This document shows, one piece after another, positions 20,262-28,783 of a stretch of DNA of 64,000 bases (position 1 is its first letter; each line of letters begins with the position of its first letter). Source of the DNA: Lentibacter sp. XHP0401 (GTDB lineage Bacteria > Pseudomonadota > Alphaproteobacteria > Rhodobacterales > Rhodobacteraceae); NCBI RefSeq assembly GCF_025751535.1, contig NZ_JAOWLC010000001.1, positions 493,761-557,760 on the forward strand, in the 5' to 3' direction. A program made the translations under genes and the position numbers. Under the pieces are notes generated by a model that had not been told where the DNA came from, searched no databases, and saw only the letters and a list, made by a program, of their open reading frames with translations.

Positions 20262-20852
20262 CTATTTTTCGGGGGGCTGAAGCTTGGCCTTGAGGGCTGC
20301 AAGTCCTGCAAAAGGTTTTGTATCTTCATCTTTCAAGGGCGTCGTTCCCTTTTCGGCAAAGACGGCCTCTTCAAGCGCGGCCCCTTCGGCGCGTGGATAG
20401 GGCGGCAAGGCCAGCGCAAGGGCTTCGCGAAAGACATCAACCAGATTGATCGTATTGCCCAAAGCTTCAGCGCGTTCGTCGTCAGGCATTTCGACTTCGG
20501 CATCGTCATCAAGATCGGAAAAGTCAGGCATGGCGCGCACAAACAGCCGCTCGACTCGCTCTTCTATGCGGGCGGTGACAGGCGCAAGGGTGATCACGCA
20601 GGCCTGCTGCACGGTGGCTCCAAGGTGGGCTGTGAGCAGCCAGTCATCCGTTCCATCCGGTTTGAGCGTGCCGGTGAAGTTCGTTTTTTTGAGACTCAGC
20701 AGGTCAAGTTCTTCAATGATTGTGGCGCGGTCTTCATGAGTAAGATTCAGTGCAAAATCGTAGGTTTGGTTTGCGGAAAGCCGCGCAACAGGTATCGTGG
20801 GGGTGTCTTGAAAATCGTCAGCCACTGGCACGGCTCCTTGAATCGGGGGCAT
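20262..20852 (-). CDS. YceD/DUF177 family protein
   Basis: A 196-residue acidic protein of the DUF177 family, whose members sit next to rpmF across bacteria and are linked to 23S rRNA or L32-related ribosome assembly. The pattern VQQACVITLAPVTARIEERVERLFV (Cys followed by the conserved central strand) and EALALALPPYPRAEGA are visible. The start at 20852 (MPPIQGAVPVADDF) has AAGG upstream; the frame is open for 47 more codons but without family support. It is divergent from bamE. Confidence 0.9.
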   Translation of the reverse strand: MPPIQGAVPVADDFQDTPTIPVARLSANQTYDFALNLTHEDRATIIEELDLLSLKKTNFTGTLKPDGTDDWLLTAHLGATVQQACVITLAPVTARIEERVERLFVRAMPDFSDLDDDAEVEMPDDERAEALGNTINLVDVFREALALALPPYPRAEGAALEEAVFAEKGTTPLKDEDTKPFAGLAALKAKLQPPEK

Positions 20853-20904
20853 ATCCTTAGTAATCGGGATAAAAGGCCAGGACCGCCGACACAAGAGGGC
20901 AGAC

Positions 20905-21369
20905 ATGAAACCTATCATCGCACCTGTTAGACAGAGCATTGTATTTTTGCTGCTCGGGCTTGTTTTTATGGCGCTAAGCTCCTGCGCAGCCACATACCGA
21001 GACCACGGATATGTGCCAACAGACAGTGAAGTTGCCGAAATTGTTGTGGGTGTTGATTCCCGTGAAACTGTCTCGGATGTGGTTGGAGTGCCCTCAACAG
21101 CGGGAATTTTGAACGACAGTGGCTATTATTATGTGAAGAGCCGCGTACGCCATTTCGGGGCGATGCGGCCCAAAGAGATCGAGCGCGAAGTGCTGGCGAT
21201 CAGCTTTAACGAAGCTGGAATTGTCCAGAATATCGAGCGCTTTTCCTTGCAAGATGGCAAGGCTATCACATTGTCGCGCCGCGTGACAGAATCGACCGTG
21301 TCGGACAATACTTTCCTGCGACAGTTGATCAGCAGTATCGGACGCTTTGCTCCTGGGCAATTTGACTAA
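20905..21369 (+). CDS. bamE: Outer-membrane assembly lipoprotein BamE (SmpA/OmlA)
   Basis: A 154-residue lipoprotein of the BAM complex, which inserts beta-barrel proteins in the outer membrane. The signal peptide has a hydrophobic core at about residues 11-25 and lipobox LSSC with Cys 27. The SmpA/OmlA fold follows, with PTDSEVAEIVVGVDSRETVSDVVGVPS and YYYVKSRVRHFG. The ATG at 20905 follows AAGAGGG. It is divergent from the DUF177 gene, an arrangement I recall as common in roseobacters. Confidence 0.93.
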   Translation: MKPIIAPVRQSIVFLLLGLVFMALSSCAATYRDHGYVPTDSEVAEIVVGVDSRETVSDVVGVPSTAGILNDSGYYYVKSRVRHFGAMRPKEIEREVLAISFNEAGIVQNIERFSLQDGKAITLSRRVTESTVSDNTFLRQLISSIGRFAPGQFD

Positions 21370-21448
21370 GCCGTAGTTTGTCATCCCGGTGTTACACAGA
21401 CTGTGCCAGTTTGGGTCTGGGGCGGGTGGTGTGTCATGAGAGGGTGCT

Positions 21449-22180
21449 ATGATGCAGACCTTTGAAAAGGGTGCATACCGTGTGCGAGGTGCGGAATGTG
21501 CGGCCGATGTAAAGGCCGCGCAAGCATTGCGCCACAGGGCCTTTTTCGGGTGTGACGGGCTTGAGCAGGACAGTTTTGACGACACATGCCTCCATGTGCT
21601 TATCGAGGCCCGAACGGGCGCGCTAGTGGGGTGTTTCAGGCTAATGAGAGTGCCTGAGCCAAGCATGATTGCGCAGAGCTATTCGGCGCAGTTCTATGAG
21701 CTTTCAGCGCTCCAGAGTTTTAATGGACCGATGCTTGAGCTCGGCCGCTTTTGCCTTGCTCCCGAGGTGAGCGACCCGGATGTGGTGCGGATCGCTTGGG
21801 CTGCGCTGACTCGTTATGTAGATGATAACAATATAAAAATGCTGTTTGGCTGCGCCTCTTTTGCGGGACGCTCGCCTGATCCTTACCTTGATAGCTTTGC
21901 TGTTCTCAAAGCCCGCCATCTTGCGCCCGAGCCATTGCAGCCCAAGGTAAAGGCGCCAGAAGTATTCCGCTTTGTGACGGGACTTTGCGGCAGGCCTGAT
22001 TTGAAGCACGGTATGGCGCAGATGCCGCCTTTGCTGCGCAGTTATCTCGCAATGGGTGGTTGGGTGAGCGACCATGCGGTGATTGATGTTGCGATGGGCA
22101 CGCTGCATGTGTTTACGGCGCTGGAGGTTGAGGCCATTCCGGCAGCGCGAAAACGGCTTTTGAGGGCCACAGTTGCTTGA
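21449..22180 (+). CDS. OlsB-like N-acyltransferase, candidate glutamine-lipid synthase GlsB
   Basis: A 243-residue GNAT-fold N-acyltransferase of the hemolysin/OlsB family, which attaches a 3-hydroxyacyl chain from ACP to an amino acid. The motif RHRAFFG near residue 28, LVGCFRLMR, and ELGRFCLAPE (family ELGR.C motif) are present. A second paralogue, at 50099, is followed by olsA and is the better OlsB candidate. Roseobacters are known to use a separate OlsB homologue, GlsB, for glutamine-containing aminolipids, and this stand-alone copy downstream of bamE fits that role. The substrate is inferred, not seen. Confidence 0.75.
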   Translation: MMQTFEKGAYRVRGAECAADVKAAQALRHRAFFGCDGLEQDSFDDTCLHVLIEARTGALVGCFRLMRVPEPSMIAQSYSAQFYELSALQSFNGPMLELGRFCLAPEVSDPDVVRIAWAALTRYVDDNNIKMLFGCASFAGRSPDPYLDSFAVLKARHLAPEPLQPKVKAPEVFRFVTGLCGRPDLKHGMAQMPPLLRSYLAMGGWVSDHAVIDVAMGTLHVFTALEVEAIPAARKRLLRATVA

Positions 22181-22222
22181 CAGCGCTTGACGGCGCACGC
22201 GGGTAGCGATAGCGCATGCTCC

Positions 22223-24040
22223 ATGGCACGCGCACCCCTTTTACAGCTTAATGATGTCTCTTTGACATTCGGTGGAAACCCCTTGTTTGATGGTCTTTCG
22301 GCCACAGTGCAGGCTGGAGACAGGGTTGCGCTTGTGGGGCGCAACGGCTCTGGCAAGTCGACGCTCATGAAAGTCATGGCGGGGCTTGTAGAATCTGACA
22401 AGGGTGAGGTTGTAGCCGGACCCGGCGTGCGCGTTGGGTATATGGAGCAAGAACCTGATATGACAGGTTTTTTGACGCTTGGAGATTATGCCTCAAGCGG
22501 GCTAGAACCGGGCGAGCTTTACCGTGTGGAGCGGGCTGGCGAGGGGCTGAAGTTTGACCCTGATCGCCCTGTAGACACGGCCTCCGGCGGAGAAAAACGC
22601 CGCGCAGCGCTGGCCAAGCTGATGGCCGAAGCACCTGAACTGATGCTCTTGGACGAGCCGACAAACCACCTTGATATCGAGGCGATCCGCTGGCTGGAGA
22701 ACGAGCTGAAGTCAACGCGCACGGCCTTTGTTTTGATCAGCCACGACCGTGCATTTTTGCGTGAACTTACGCGCGCAACGCTTTGGATTGACAGAGGAAA
22801 AGTGAGGCGAAACGAGCAGGGTTTCGAGCATTTTGAAGCTTGGCGCGACAAGCTCTGGGACGAAGAGGACCAAGCGCGCCACAAGCTTGACCGCAAGATC
22901 AAAGCCGAGGCCCGCTGGGCCGTGGAAGGCATCAGCGCACGGCGCAAACGCAACCAAGGCCGCGTCAGGGCTTTGGCAGAGTTGCGGGAGGAGCGTTCCA
23001 GCCAGATCAGACGGCAGGGGACGGCAGGTATGGCGCTGACTTCGGGTTCGGTTTCTGGTAAGAAGGTCATTGAGGCGGTTGGGATTTCCAAGGCCTATGA
23101 TGGCAAGCAGATCTTAACAGGTTTTGACCTCACCGTGCAGCGCGGCGACCGAGTCGCTTTTGTCGGTCCGAACGGTGTTGGCAAAACAACGGCCATTAAG
23201 CTCTTGATGAAGCTGGAAGAACCCGATTCCGGCACAGTGAAACTCGGGACCAACATTGAAGCGGCGATCTTTGATCAGGCGCGTGCGCAGCTGGACCCCG
23301 AGATGAGCCTTTGGGACAGCCTCACTGGCGACCCTGATATGCGGGTTTCGGGCAAGGCCGACCAGATCATGGTGCGCGGAATGCCCCGCCATGTCATTGG
23401 ATACCTTAAAGATTTCCTGTTTGAGGAAGGGCAGGCGCGGGGGCCTGTGAAGGCGCTTTCGGGCGGTGAGAAGGCGCGGCTTTTGCTGGCGAAACTCATG
23501 GCGCGGGAAAGTAATTTGCTGGTGCTCGACGAGCCGACGAACGACCTTGATGTCGAATCGCTGGATCTGTTGCAGGAAATTCTCGATGACTACGATGGAA
23601 CCGTGCTGCTGGTGAGCCACGACCGCGACTTTCTGGACCGTGTCGCGAACCTGACTGTGGCGATGGAAGGCGATGGCAAAGCGACTGTTTATGCCGGCGG
23701 CTGGAGTGACTATCAGGCGCAGAAGCCCGAGAGCGACGACTGGGAAAACCGCCCGAATACAAAAGCTTCACGGGCGAAAGAGAAGCAGGAAAAAGTTAAA
23801 TCAAAGCCCAAGATGAGCTTCACCGAAGAGCACCGCTTGAAGGAATTGCCGAGTGTTATGGAGCGTCTGAGCGCGGAAATCGGCAAGCTCGAAGAGCTGC
23901 TCGCGCAGGCAGATCTGTTCACTAAGGAACCCGTGAAATTCAAGAAAGCCACCGAGGCATTGGTGGAACGCCAGACTTCTTTGGCGAAGGCCGAAGAAGA
24001 ATGGTTAATGCTTGAAGAAAAGGCCGAACAGGCAGGTTAA
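22223..24040 (+). CDS. uup: ABC-F family ATPase (Uup-like)
   Basis: A 605-residue soluble protein with two ABC ATPase domains and no membrane part; ABC-F proteins act on ribosomes. The first domain has Walker A GRNGSGKST, signature SGGEKRRAAL and Walker B LMLLDEPTNHLD. The second has GPNGVGKTT, LSGGEKARLL and LLVLDEPTNDLD. A charged linker and a C-terminal coiled coil (KLEELLAQADLFTKEPVKF) are typical of Uup. The ATG at 22223 is chosen by homology; no strong ribosome-binding site is visible. The stop codon lies inside the repeat element described at 24035. Confidence 0.9.
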   Translation: MARAPLLQLNDVSLTFGGNPLFDGLSATVQAGDRVALVGRNGSGKSTLMKVMAGLVESDKGEVVAGPGVRVGYMEQEPDMTGFLTLGDYASSGLEPGELYRVERAGEGLKFDPDRPVDTASGGEKRRAALAKLMAEAPELMLLDEPTNHLDIEAIRWLENELKSTRTAFVLISHDRAFLRELTRATLWIDRGKVRRNEQGFEHFEAWRDKLWDEEDQARHKLDRKIKAEARWAVEGISARRKRNQGRVRALAELREERSSQIRRQGTAGMALTSGSVSGKKVIEAVGISKAYDGKQILTGFDLTVQRGDRVAFVGPNGVGKTTAIKLLMKLEEPDSGTVKLGTNIEAAIFDQARAQLDPEMSLWDSLTGDPDMRVSGKADQIMVRGMPRHVIGYLKDFLFEEGQARGPVKALSGGEKARLLLAKLMARESNLLVLDEPTNDLDVESLDLLQEILDDYDGTVLLVSHDRDFLDRVANLTVAMEGDGKATVYAGGWSDYQAQKPESDDWENRPNTKASRAKEKQEKVKSKPKMSFTEEHRLKELPSVMERLSAEIGKLEELLAQADLFTKEPVKFKKATEALVERQTSLAKAEEEWLMLEEKAEQAG

Positions 24041-24108
24041 CGGCGGCAAAATCTCCTGATTCCAGGGGGGTGATAAGCGTGCACAATGCGTGCACCACCC
24101 GTGCACCG
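24035..24108 (+). repeat. Intergenic repeat element copy 1, three phased GTGCAC sites
   Basis: A 74-base segment aligns without gaps with 59000-59073. It begins GGTTAACGG (identical in both copies). After 12 less similar bases comes a 53-base core with 48 identical positions. The core starts CTGATTCCAGGGGGGTGATA and ends with three GTGCAC palindromes at 24079, 24090 and 24101, exactly 11 bases apart. The uup stop codon lies within the TTAA of the first block. No coding potential is seen. Confidence 0.85.
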
Positions 24109-24364
24109 GCTGAACAGGTTACTTTGGGGCTGTTTTTGTTAAGGTTTGCGTTTGGGATTAGGCCGGTTGTGAGGGGCGATTGGTTGGAGCCTTTTATTGC
24201 ATACAGCGAAATCCCGCTTTGAGCCCGACCAATATTGCAGGTAAGCCTGTTCAATTTTGCACACGAAATGTGTGAGGGTGTTGAATTGCGCTATGCTGTA
24301 GAGTCGCTATCTCTGCCTGGCAAACGAACAAACAACCAAACTAGAACCGGGAAAAGAGATTAAA
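24109..24364. other. Non-coding stretch between uup and yceI
   Basis: No gene is seen here. A small inverted repeat, CACA-CGAAA-TGTG, occurs near 24260, and the YceI promoter must lie in the A/T-rich stretch between about 24270 and 24350, but no convincing -35/-10 pair could be assigned. Confidence 0.5.
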
Positions 24365-24943
24365 ATGAAAAACTTCCTTCTCACGACGGCGTTGGGCGTA
24401 ACGCTCGCGACTGCCGCGCAAGCCGAACCAGTGACATATGTGCTTGACTCGTCGCACAGCCAGATCGTCTTCAGCTACGATCACTTGGGTTTTTCCACGA
24501 CAACAGGCATGTTCTCGGGCTTTGAGGGCACCATCGCACTGGACGCAGAAAACCCAGCGGCATCCAGCGTTGAAGTGTCCTTCCCTGCGCAAAGTCTCAT
24601 TACAGGCTGGCCAGAACGTGAAGCCCACTTCCTTTCGGACGACTTTTTCGGCGCTGAAGCGAACCCGGTGGTGACCTTCAAATCAACATCAATCGAAGTG
24701 ACCGGCGAAAACACCGGCTTGATCACTGGCGATCTGACCATGAACGGGATCACAAAAACTGTCGTGCTTGACGCGACAATGAACCAGTTGGCAGACCACC
24801 CGATGGCAAAACTGCCTTGGGCCGGATTTGACGCAACCGCAACTTTGTTGCGCTCCGATTTTGACATGGGCCAGTTTGCGCCGTTTGTCGGCGATGAAGT
24901 TGCGCTTAACATCTCGATCGAAGCAATGGTTCCTGCTGAGTAA
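24365..24943 (+). CDS. YceI family periplasmic protein
   Basis: A 192-residue secreted lipocalin-like protein that binds long isoprenoids in characterised relatives. A signal peptide (cleavage after ATAAQA, about residue 20) precedes the YceI motif TYVLDSSHSQIVFSYDHLGFS, then PVVTFKSTSIEVTG and GDLTMNGITKTVVLD. The ATG follows AAAAGAG. A terminator comes 23 bases after the stop. The convergent neighbour carries a second YceI domain fused to cytochrome b561. Confidence 0.92.
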   Translation: MKNFLLTTALGVTLATAAQAEPVTYVLDSSHSQIVFSYDHLGFSTTTGMFSGFEGTIALDAENPAASSVEVSFPAQSLITGWPEREAHFLSDDFFGAEANPVVTFKSTSIEVTGENTGLITGDLTMNGITKTVVLDATMNQLADHPMAKLPWAGFDATATLLRSDFDMGQFAPFVGDEVALNISIEAMVPAE

Positions 24944-24965
24944 TCGAACCCTGTTGTAAGAATTT

Positions 24966-25001
24966 GAGGGTCGCCAGAGTATTCTGGCGGCCCTCTTTGT
25001 T
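24966..25001. terminator. Terminator after the yceI-family gene
   Basis: The stem GAGGG-T-CGCCAGA pairs with TCTGGCG-G-CCCTC around a short GTAT-type loop, followed by TTTGTT. It lies between two convergent genes and could serve both. Confidence 0.8.
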
Positions 25002-25015
25002 AAACAGCAGCAATT

Positions 25016-26200
25016 TTACTCTATCAGTGTCGCCGTAAGCTCAATCAAGACCTCCACCGAGAACCCGACAGAGCTTTCGTCAGGGTAGGCCGCGCCAATA
25101 CCAAAATCCCGGCGATCCAACAGTGTGCCGCCCGAAACGGTCGCTGTGCCGTTTGTCAGTTCGAGATCGAAATCAAGCGTTACAGGAAAGGTTTGCCCGA
25201 CCAACGTCAGAGTGCCGGTTGCGGTATGTTTGGCTTCATCAATCCGCAGGATGTCCCCCTCGAATACGGCTTGAGCATGGTTTGTGACGTCGAAAAATTC
25301 GGGGCCCTTGGCTTGATCTGTCACAGACCCCAACGTGAGGGACGTTGTGTCGATGACCGTTTTAACGGAGCCTGTGCCGGTTTCAGGATCATAAACGATG
25401 TCGGCCTGCCAGTTTTCAAAGCCACCCGTGACCTGCGCCCCGATTTGCGTGATTGTGATGGATAGGTTGCCATTCCGCACAACCCAACCTGCAGTCTGTT
25501 GTGCCGACCGTTGTGACGTAGCTGCGACGTCATGGGCGGGTGCAAAAACGGTCAAGGCTCCGCCAATCGTAAACGCCCAGATGACCAGTGCAGCAAGTAA
25601 TGGCGCACTTTTTTTAACGTGTGTAGCCGATCCATTGCCAGCCTCGCGCCCGTTCCACATGCGCGCTAAGGTTCCGTCGCGCTCCAGAACGGCGTGTTTG
25701 AGGGCGCCGCTGATATGTGCGGCGATTGTTACTGCCAAAACGATCCCTGATATCCAATGTACGGTGGCGGCTGTCATCGCCAAGCTTTCGGATTTGGGAA
25801 TGAAGGGCAGATTTTGGGTAAACGGCCACCAAATAGGCGCAAAACCTACTTCGGCCGAATGCATCACCCAGCCCGACAGTGGCAGCACAAAAATGGCTGC
25901 ATACAACACCCAATGCGCAGCCTCGGCGGCAAAGGTTTCAAAACGGCGTTCGGGGTGAATTGGCACGGGACGCGGTTGTGAAACCGCCCAGATCACGCGC
26001 AACACAGCAAGAGACAGAACCGTGACTCCGATTGTCTTGTGGGTGGAATACAACACTTGGAGGAACGCCACGGTATCGCCGGTTCGCGGCGTGAATTTCC
26101 CGAGCAATCCAAGTGCTATGTCGGCCAAAACAAGGATCGCAATGGTCCAGTGAAAAAGGCGGGCAACAAGCCCGTAGCGGTTGTCGGTATTCGCAATCAT
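25016..26200 (-). CDS. Cytochrome b561 fused to a C-terminal YceI domain
   Basis: A 394-residue fusion. Residues 1 to about 180 are a four-helix di-haem cytochrome b561 of the CybB type with His ligands in LFHWTIA, STHKTIG, and HWISGIVLAVTIAAHISGALKH. A linker and a fifth hydrophobic segment (around 205-225, PLLAALVIWAFTIGGALTVF) lead to a periplasmic YceI domain of about 160 residues (GSVKTVIDTTSLTLGS, FEGDILRIDEAKHTATGTL, RRDFGIG). Cytochrome b561 usually carries electrons from quinol to periplasmic acceptors; the YceI part may bind a quinone or isoprenoid next to the haem. It is convergent with the stand-alone YceI gene. Confidence 0.9.
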   Translation of the reverse strand: MIANTDNRYGLVARLFHWTIAILVLADIALGLLGKFTPRTGDTVAFLQVLYSTHKTIGVTVLSLAVLRVIWAVSQPRPVPIHPERRFETFAAEAAHWVLYAAIFVLPLSGWVMHSAEVGFAPIWWPFTQNLPFIPKSESLAMTAATVHWISGIVLAVTIAAHISGALKHAVLERDGTLARMWNGREAGNGSATHVKKSAPLLAALVIWAFTIGGALTVFAPAHDVAATSQRSAQQTAGWVVRNGNLSITITQIGAQVTGGFENWQADIVYDPETGTGSVKTVIDTTSLTLGSVTDQAKGPEFFDVTNHAQAVFEGDILRIDEAKHTATGTLTLVGQTFPVTLDFDLELTNGTATVSGGTLLDRRDFGIGAAYPDESSVGFSVEVLIELTATLIE

Positions 26201-26416
26201 TAGAATCTCACACTCTCAGTTTTCGCTACTGATACAAAATTGCTCCCTCGCGCGCACTCTGCTGCTACACACAGCTTATGTGCGCCTAAAGGGGATTGGA
26301 CGTGAAAGGTGATCAATTTGGCAGGGCAGTTCAGAACGAACGTCCACGCTCTGGTTCTGGGGTCCGCACAACCAACGGGCCGTTTTTTAACAAACCGCTC
26401 GAACTGCCATTGATGA
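26201..26416. other. Non-coding region upstream of the b561-YceI gene
   Basis: No supported gene is seen. Short frames on both strands have no recognisable similarity. It should hold the promoter of the leftward b561-YceI gene and possibly further decayed insertion-sequence DNA adjoining the IS6 remnant. Confidence 0.45.
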
Positions 26417-26545
26417 AGCCCGAAAGTCATTCGCCTGGCGGTTATGATGTTTGTCCGGATTCTGCTTGTGCTGTGCAACGGTGAAGACCTGCGGCATGAG
26501 CGCGGAATCGACGTCTGCGATGAGATGGTCCGGTTCTGGTAGAAG
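26417..26545 (+). pseudogene. Remnant of an IS6-family transposase
   Basis: The frame starting at 26417 reads SPKVIRLAVMMFVRILL, then a diverged stretch, then EDLRHERGIDVCDEMVRFW and a stop at 26540-26542. This matches the N-terminal region of IS6-family transposases, typically S-P-E-x-IRLAVMMYVR, then EDLLxERGIDVxxETVRFWWNRFG. In-frame stops lie immediately upstream, and no catalytic DDE region or terminal inverted repeat remains. About 40 codons of a roughly 230-codon gene survive. The fragment sits at the left edge of the accessory catabolic region. Confidence 0.7.
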
Positions 26546-26550
26546 CCTTT

Positions 26551-27678
26551 TTATAGATCGTAAGCAGGTGCTCTCTTTTGGTTTTCAGGTTTAATATCCC
26601 CTGTGTGTAGAAGAATGCTGTTTCTGGAGGCCATAGACCGAGCAAGCGCGCTGTAGGTAAAGCTGAAACGCACGACATCGGCGACTTGCAGGTCGGGGCG
26701 CTCAGTGATGTCCAGGACTGTGTGATCACTGGAATGGCCAATAATTCGCAAGCCTGAAGCAAGAGGGGTAAGGCCCGTGATATCAGTGTCCATGGCGCCG
26801 ATGCCGAGTAGGGCAAGGCGACGAGTGCCCTGCGACAATTCAAGGAGATCATCGCCAAGTGCGGTTTGGGTGCGGGAGGGCGCACTCACTGTGCCGCGTG
26901 TCCAAATTTCCAGTATTCCGACAGAAAGGGTGAAGCAATCTGGGCGGGTACCTGGAAGGGGGCGATGCTCGACGGCATCATGACCGAGAAGCAAACTCTC
27001 CCCGAGACGGAACTGATTAATGCGGCGCGGGAGGGCACCGCTTTGCAAAAAGGGCAGGGCTGCGCTGTTTCCGGCGGAGAGGATTTCCATTTTCCTGCCA
27101 ATCCGGGTTTCGATTTCTTCTGCTGTGGAAATGAACAATCCGAGGTTTTCATGGTTTGGTAGAAGTCCGAGGTGACAGGCGAAGTTAGTGCCCAACCCAA
27201 CGATGCGCAAACCGTCGAGCTTATCTGCATGGGCCGCGATTGCAGGCAGCTCTGCAGGGGGCGCGCCTTCTCGTAGATCGCCGAGATCAACCATCAACAC
27301 GACATCCGCCTCTCGGCCGGCGGTGCGGGCCGCGTGCGCAAGTGCCTCAAGGGTTTCCGGGGCTGTAGCGAAGAATGTATCGCAGAGGCGGACGGCTTCG
27401 GGCAGTTCGTCGGGCATTGGCGGGCGCAAAAGCTGCACTGGAGCGTTAATCCCTGCCGCGCGCATCCGTCGGATGTTGGCGAGTCGTGCATCTGCTAGCG
27501 CGGGAAGGCCCGCAGAGAGCATCGCCCGGACGGCCTCGGGATGCCCGGCCAGCCCTTTGGTGACTCCTACGACTGCAACCCCTTGCTCACTGCAAAGCTT
27601 ACTTAAAGCGCGGGTGTTTTCTGTCAGTATAGGGCCAGATATTTCAATTCGTGGCAGGGTAAGATGCGCAGCGGTCAT
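26551..27678 (-). CDS. Ornithine/alanine racemase-like PLP enzyme
   Basis: A 375-residue fold-type III PLP enzyme of the alanine/ornithine racemase family, expected to interconvert L and D forms of a small amino acid. The PLP lysine is in VVGVTKGLAGHPE near residue 40. LMVDLGDLREGAP and the phosphate-binding ILSAGNSAALP segment follow. It is the last gene of a seven-gene leftward operon, 8 bases after the cyclodeaminase gene. Pairing with an ornithine cyclodeaminase suggests D/L-ornithine or a related diamino acid as substrate; this is inferred from context. Confidence 0.8.
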   Translation of the reverse strand: MTAAHLTLPRIEISGPILTENTRALSKLCSEQGVAVVGVTKGLAGHPEAVRAMLSAGLPALADARLANIRRMRAAGINAPVQLLRPPMPDELPEAVRLCDTFFATAPETLEALAHAARTAGREADVVLMVDLGDLREGAPPAELPAIAAHADKLDGLRIVGLGTNFACHLGLLPNHENLGLFISTAEEIETRIGRKMEILSAGNSAALPFLQSGALPRRINQFRLGESLLLGHDAVEHRPLPGTRPDCFTLSVGILEIWTRGTVSAPSRTQTALGDDLLELSQGTRRLALLGIGAMDTDITGLTPLASGLRIIGHSSDHTVLDITERPDLQVADVVRFSFTYSALARSMASRNSILLHTGDIKPENQKRAPAYDL

Positions 27679-27686
27679 GGGCGGGC

Positions 27687-28745
27687 CTACGCCGGATTGC
27701 GGCGGTGCCGCTCGCGTTCAATCATGCCGAAAAGGTCGCGGGGATCGTCGGGGTCAGCAATCAAGTCAAGCCGCTTTCCACCGCCCAGACGCTCCACCTG
27801 ATCGCGCAACCAGCGCAGAGCAGAGAAGTCTTCAATGGCAAATCCGACTCCATCGAAAAGGGTGATTTGGCGAGCGTCGCGCCGACCTTCTGCTGTACCG
27901 CTGAGAACCTCCCAGAGTTCTGTAACCGGAAAATCGGAGGCCATTTGTTGAATTTCACCTTCGATCCGGGTTTGTGGGGGGTATTCCACGAAAACGTTTG
28001 CGCGGTTCAGGATGTCGGCCTGGAGCTCGGTTTTTCCAGGGCAATCGCCACCAATCGCATTAATGTGGACTCCCGCGCCGATCATGTTGTCGTGCAGGAC
28101 AGTGGCCATCTGTTTGTCAGCGGTGCAGGTTGTAATGATGTCGGCATCCATAACCGCCTCTTCGGCGGTTTTGTATGAGGTGATGTCAAGCCCAGACCCG
28201 GCAAGATTGGCCATGCATTTTCGGGTTGCTTCTGGATCTGTATCGAACAGACGCAGAGCGGTGATGCCACAAACCTTCTTAAGGGCGAGGGCCTGAAACT
28301 CCGATTGCGCACCATTGCCGATCATGGCGACAGTCCGCGAGCCGGGGCGGGCAAGAAGCCGGGTGGCTAGGGCTGAAGTCGCTGCTGTACGAAGGGCGGT
28401 GAGGAGTGTCATTTCACTGAGCAGCAGGGGATAGCCACTTTCTACATCAGCGAGTAGCCCGAAAGCTGTAACGGTTTGCAGACCCTTCTTCATGTTGCCG
28501 GGATGGCCGTTGACGTATTTAAATGCATACTCCTGACCGTCAGAGGTCGGCATTAGTTCGATGACGCCGTTACTGGAGTGGGCGGCGACACGCGGAGTTT
28601 TATCAAACAATGGCCAGCGGCGAAAATCTTCCTCGATATAGTTTGTGAGATCGGCGAGGCAGGTTTCGAGGCCGATGTCGAGTATGAGATGCATCATCTC
28701 TTCGACATCAACGAATGGGACATAGGCAAGGTCGGAAGCTGTCAT
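27687..28745 (-). CDS. Ornithine cyclodeaminase family protein
   Basis: A 352-residue member of the OCD/mu-crystallin family, which converts L-ornithine to L-proline and ammonia using bound NAD, or reduces ketimines. It has the N-terminal YKYVNGHPGN-like substrate segment (FKYVNGHPGNMKKGLQTV), MTLLTALRTAATSALATRLL, the dinucleotide-binding MIGNGAQSEFQALAL, and ADIITTCTADK. The length and motif spread resemble true OCD rather than alanine dehydrogenase forms. The ATG at 28745 has AAGGAG upstream. It lies between the M81 peptidase and the racemase. Confidence 0.88.
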   Translation of the reverse strand: MTASDLAYVPFVDVEEMMHLILDIGLETCLADLTNYIEEDFRRWPLFDKTPRVAAHSSNGVIELMPTSDGQEYAFKYVNGHPGNMKKGLQTVTAFGLLADVESGYPLLLSEMTLLTALRTAATSALATRLLARPGSRTVAMIGNGAQSEFQALALKKVCGITALRLFDTDPEATRKCMANLAGSGLDITSYKTAEEAVMDADIITTCTADKQMATVLHDNMIGAGVHINAIGGDCPGKTELQADILNRANVFVEYPPQTRIEGEIQQMASDFPVTELWEVLSGTAEGRRDARQITLFDGVGFAIEDFSALRWLRDQVERLGGGKRLDLIADPDDPRDLFGMIERERHRRNPA

Positions 28746-28783
28746 GGGTCGGACTCCTTTAGGTGTAGCGCCGGCGTGAGTGG

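Noticed and set aside
24079..24106. GTGCAC triplets as DnaA boxes or a CRISPR-like array
   Set aside because: The sequence does not match TTATCCACA, and 11-base spacing with only three units is far too short for CRISPR.
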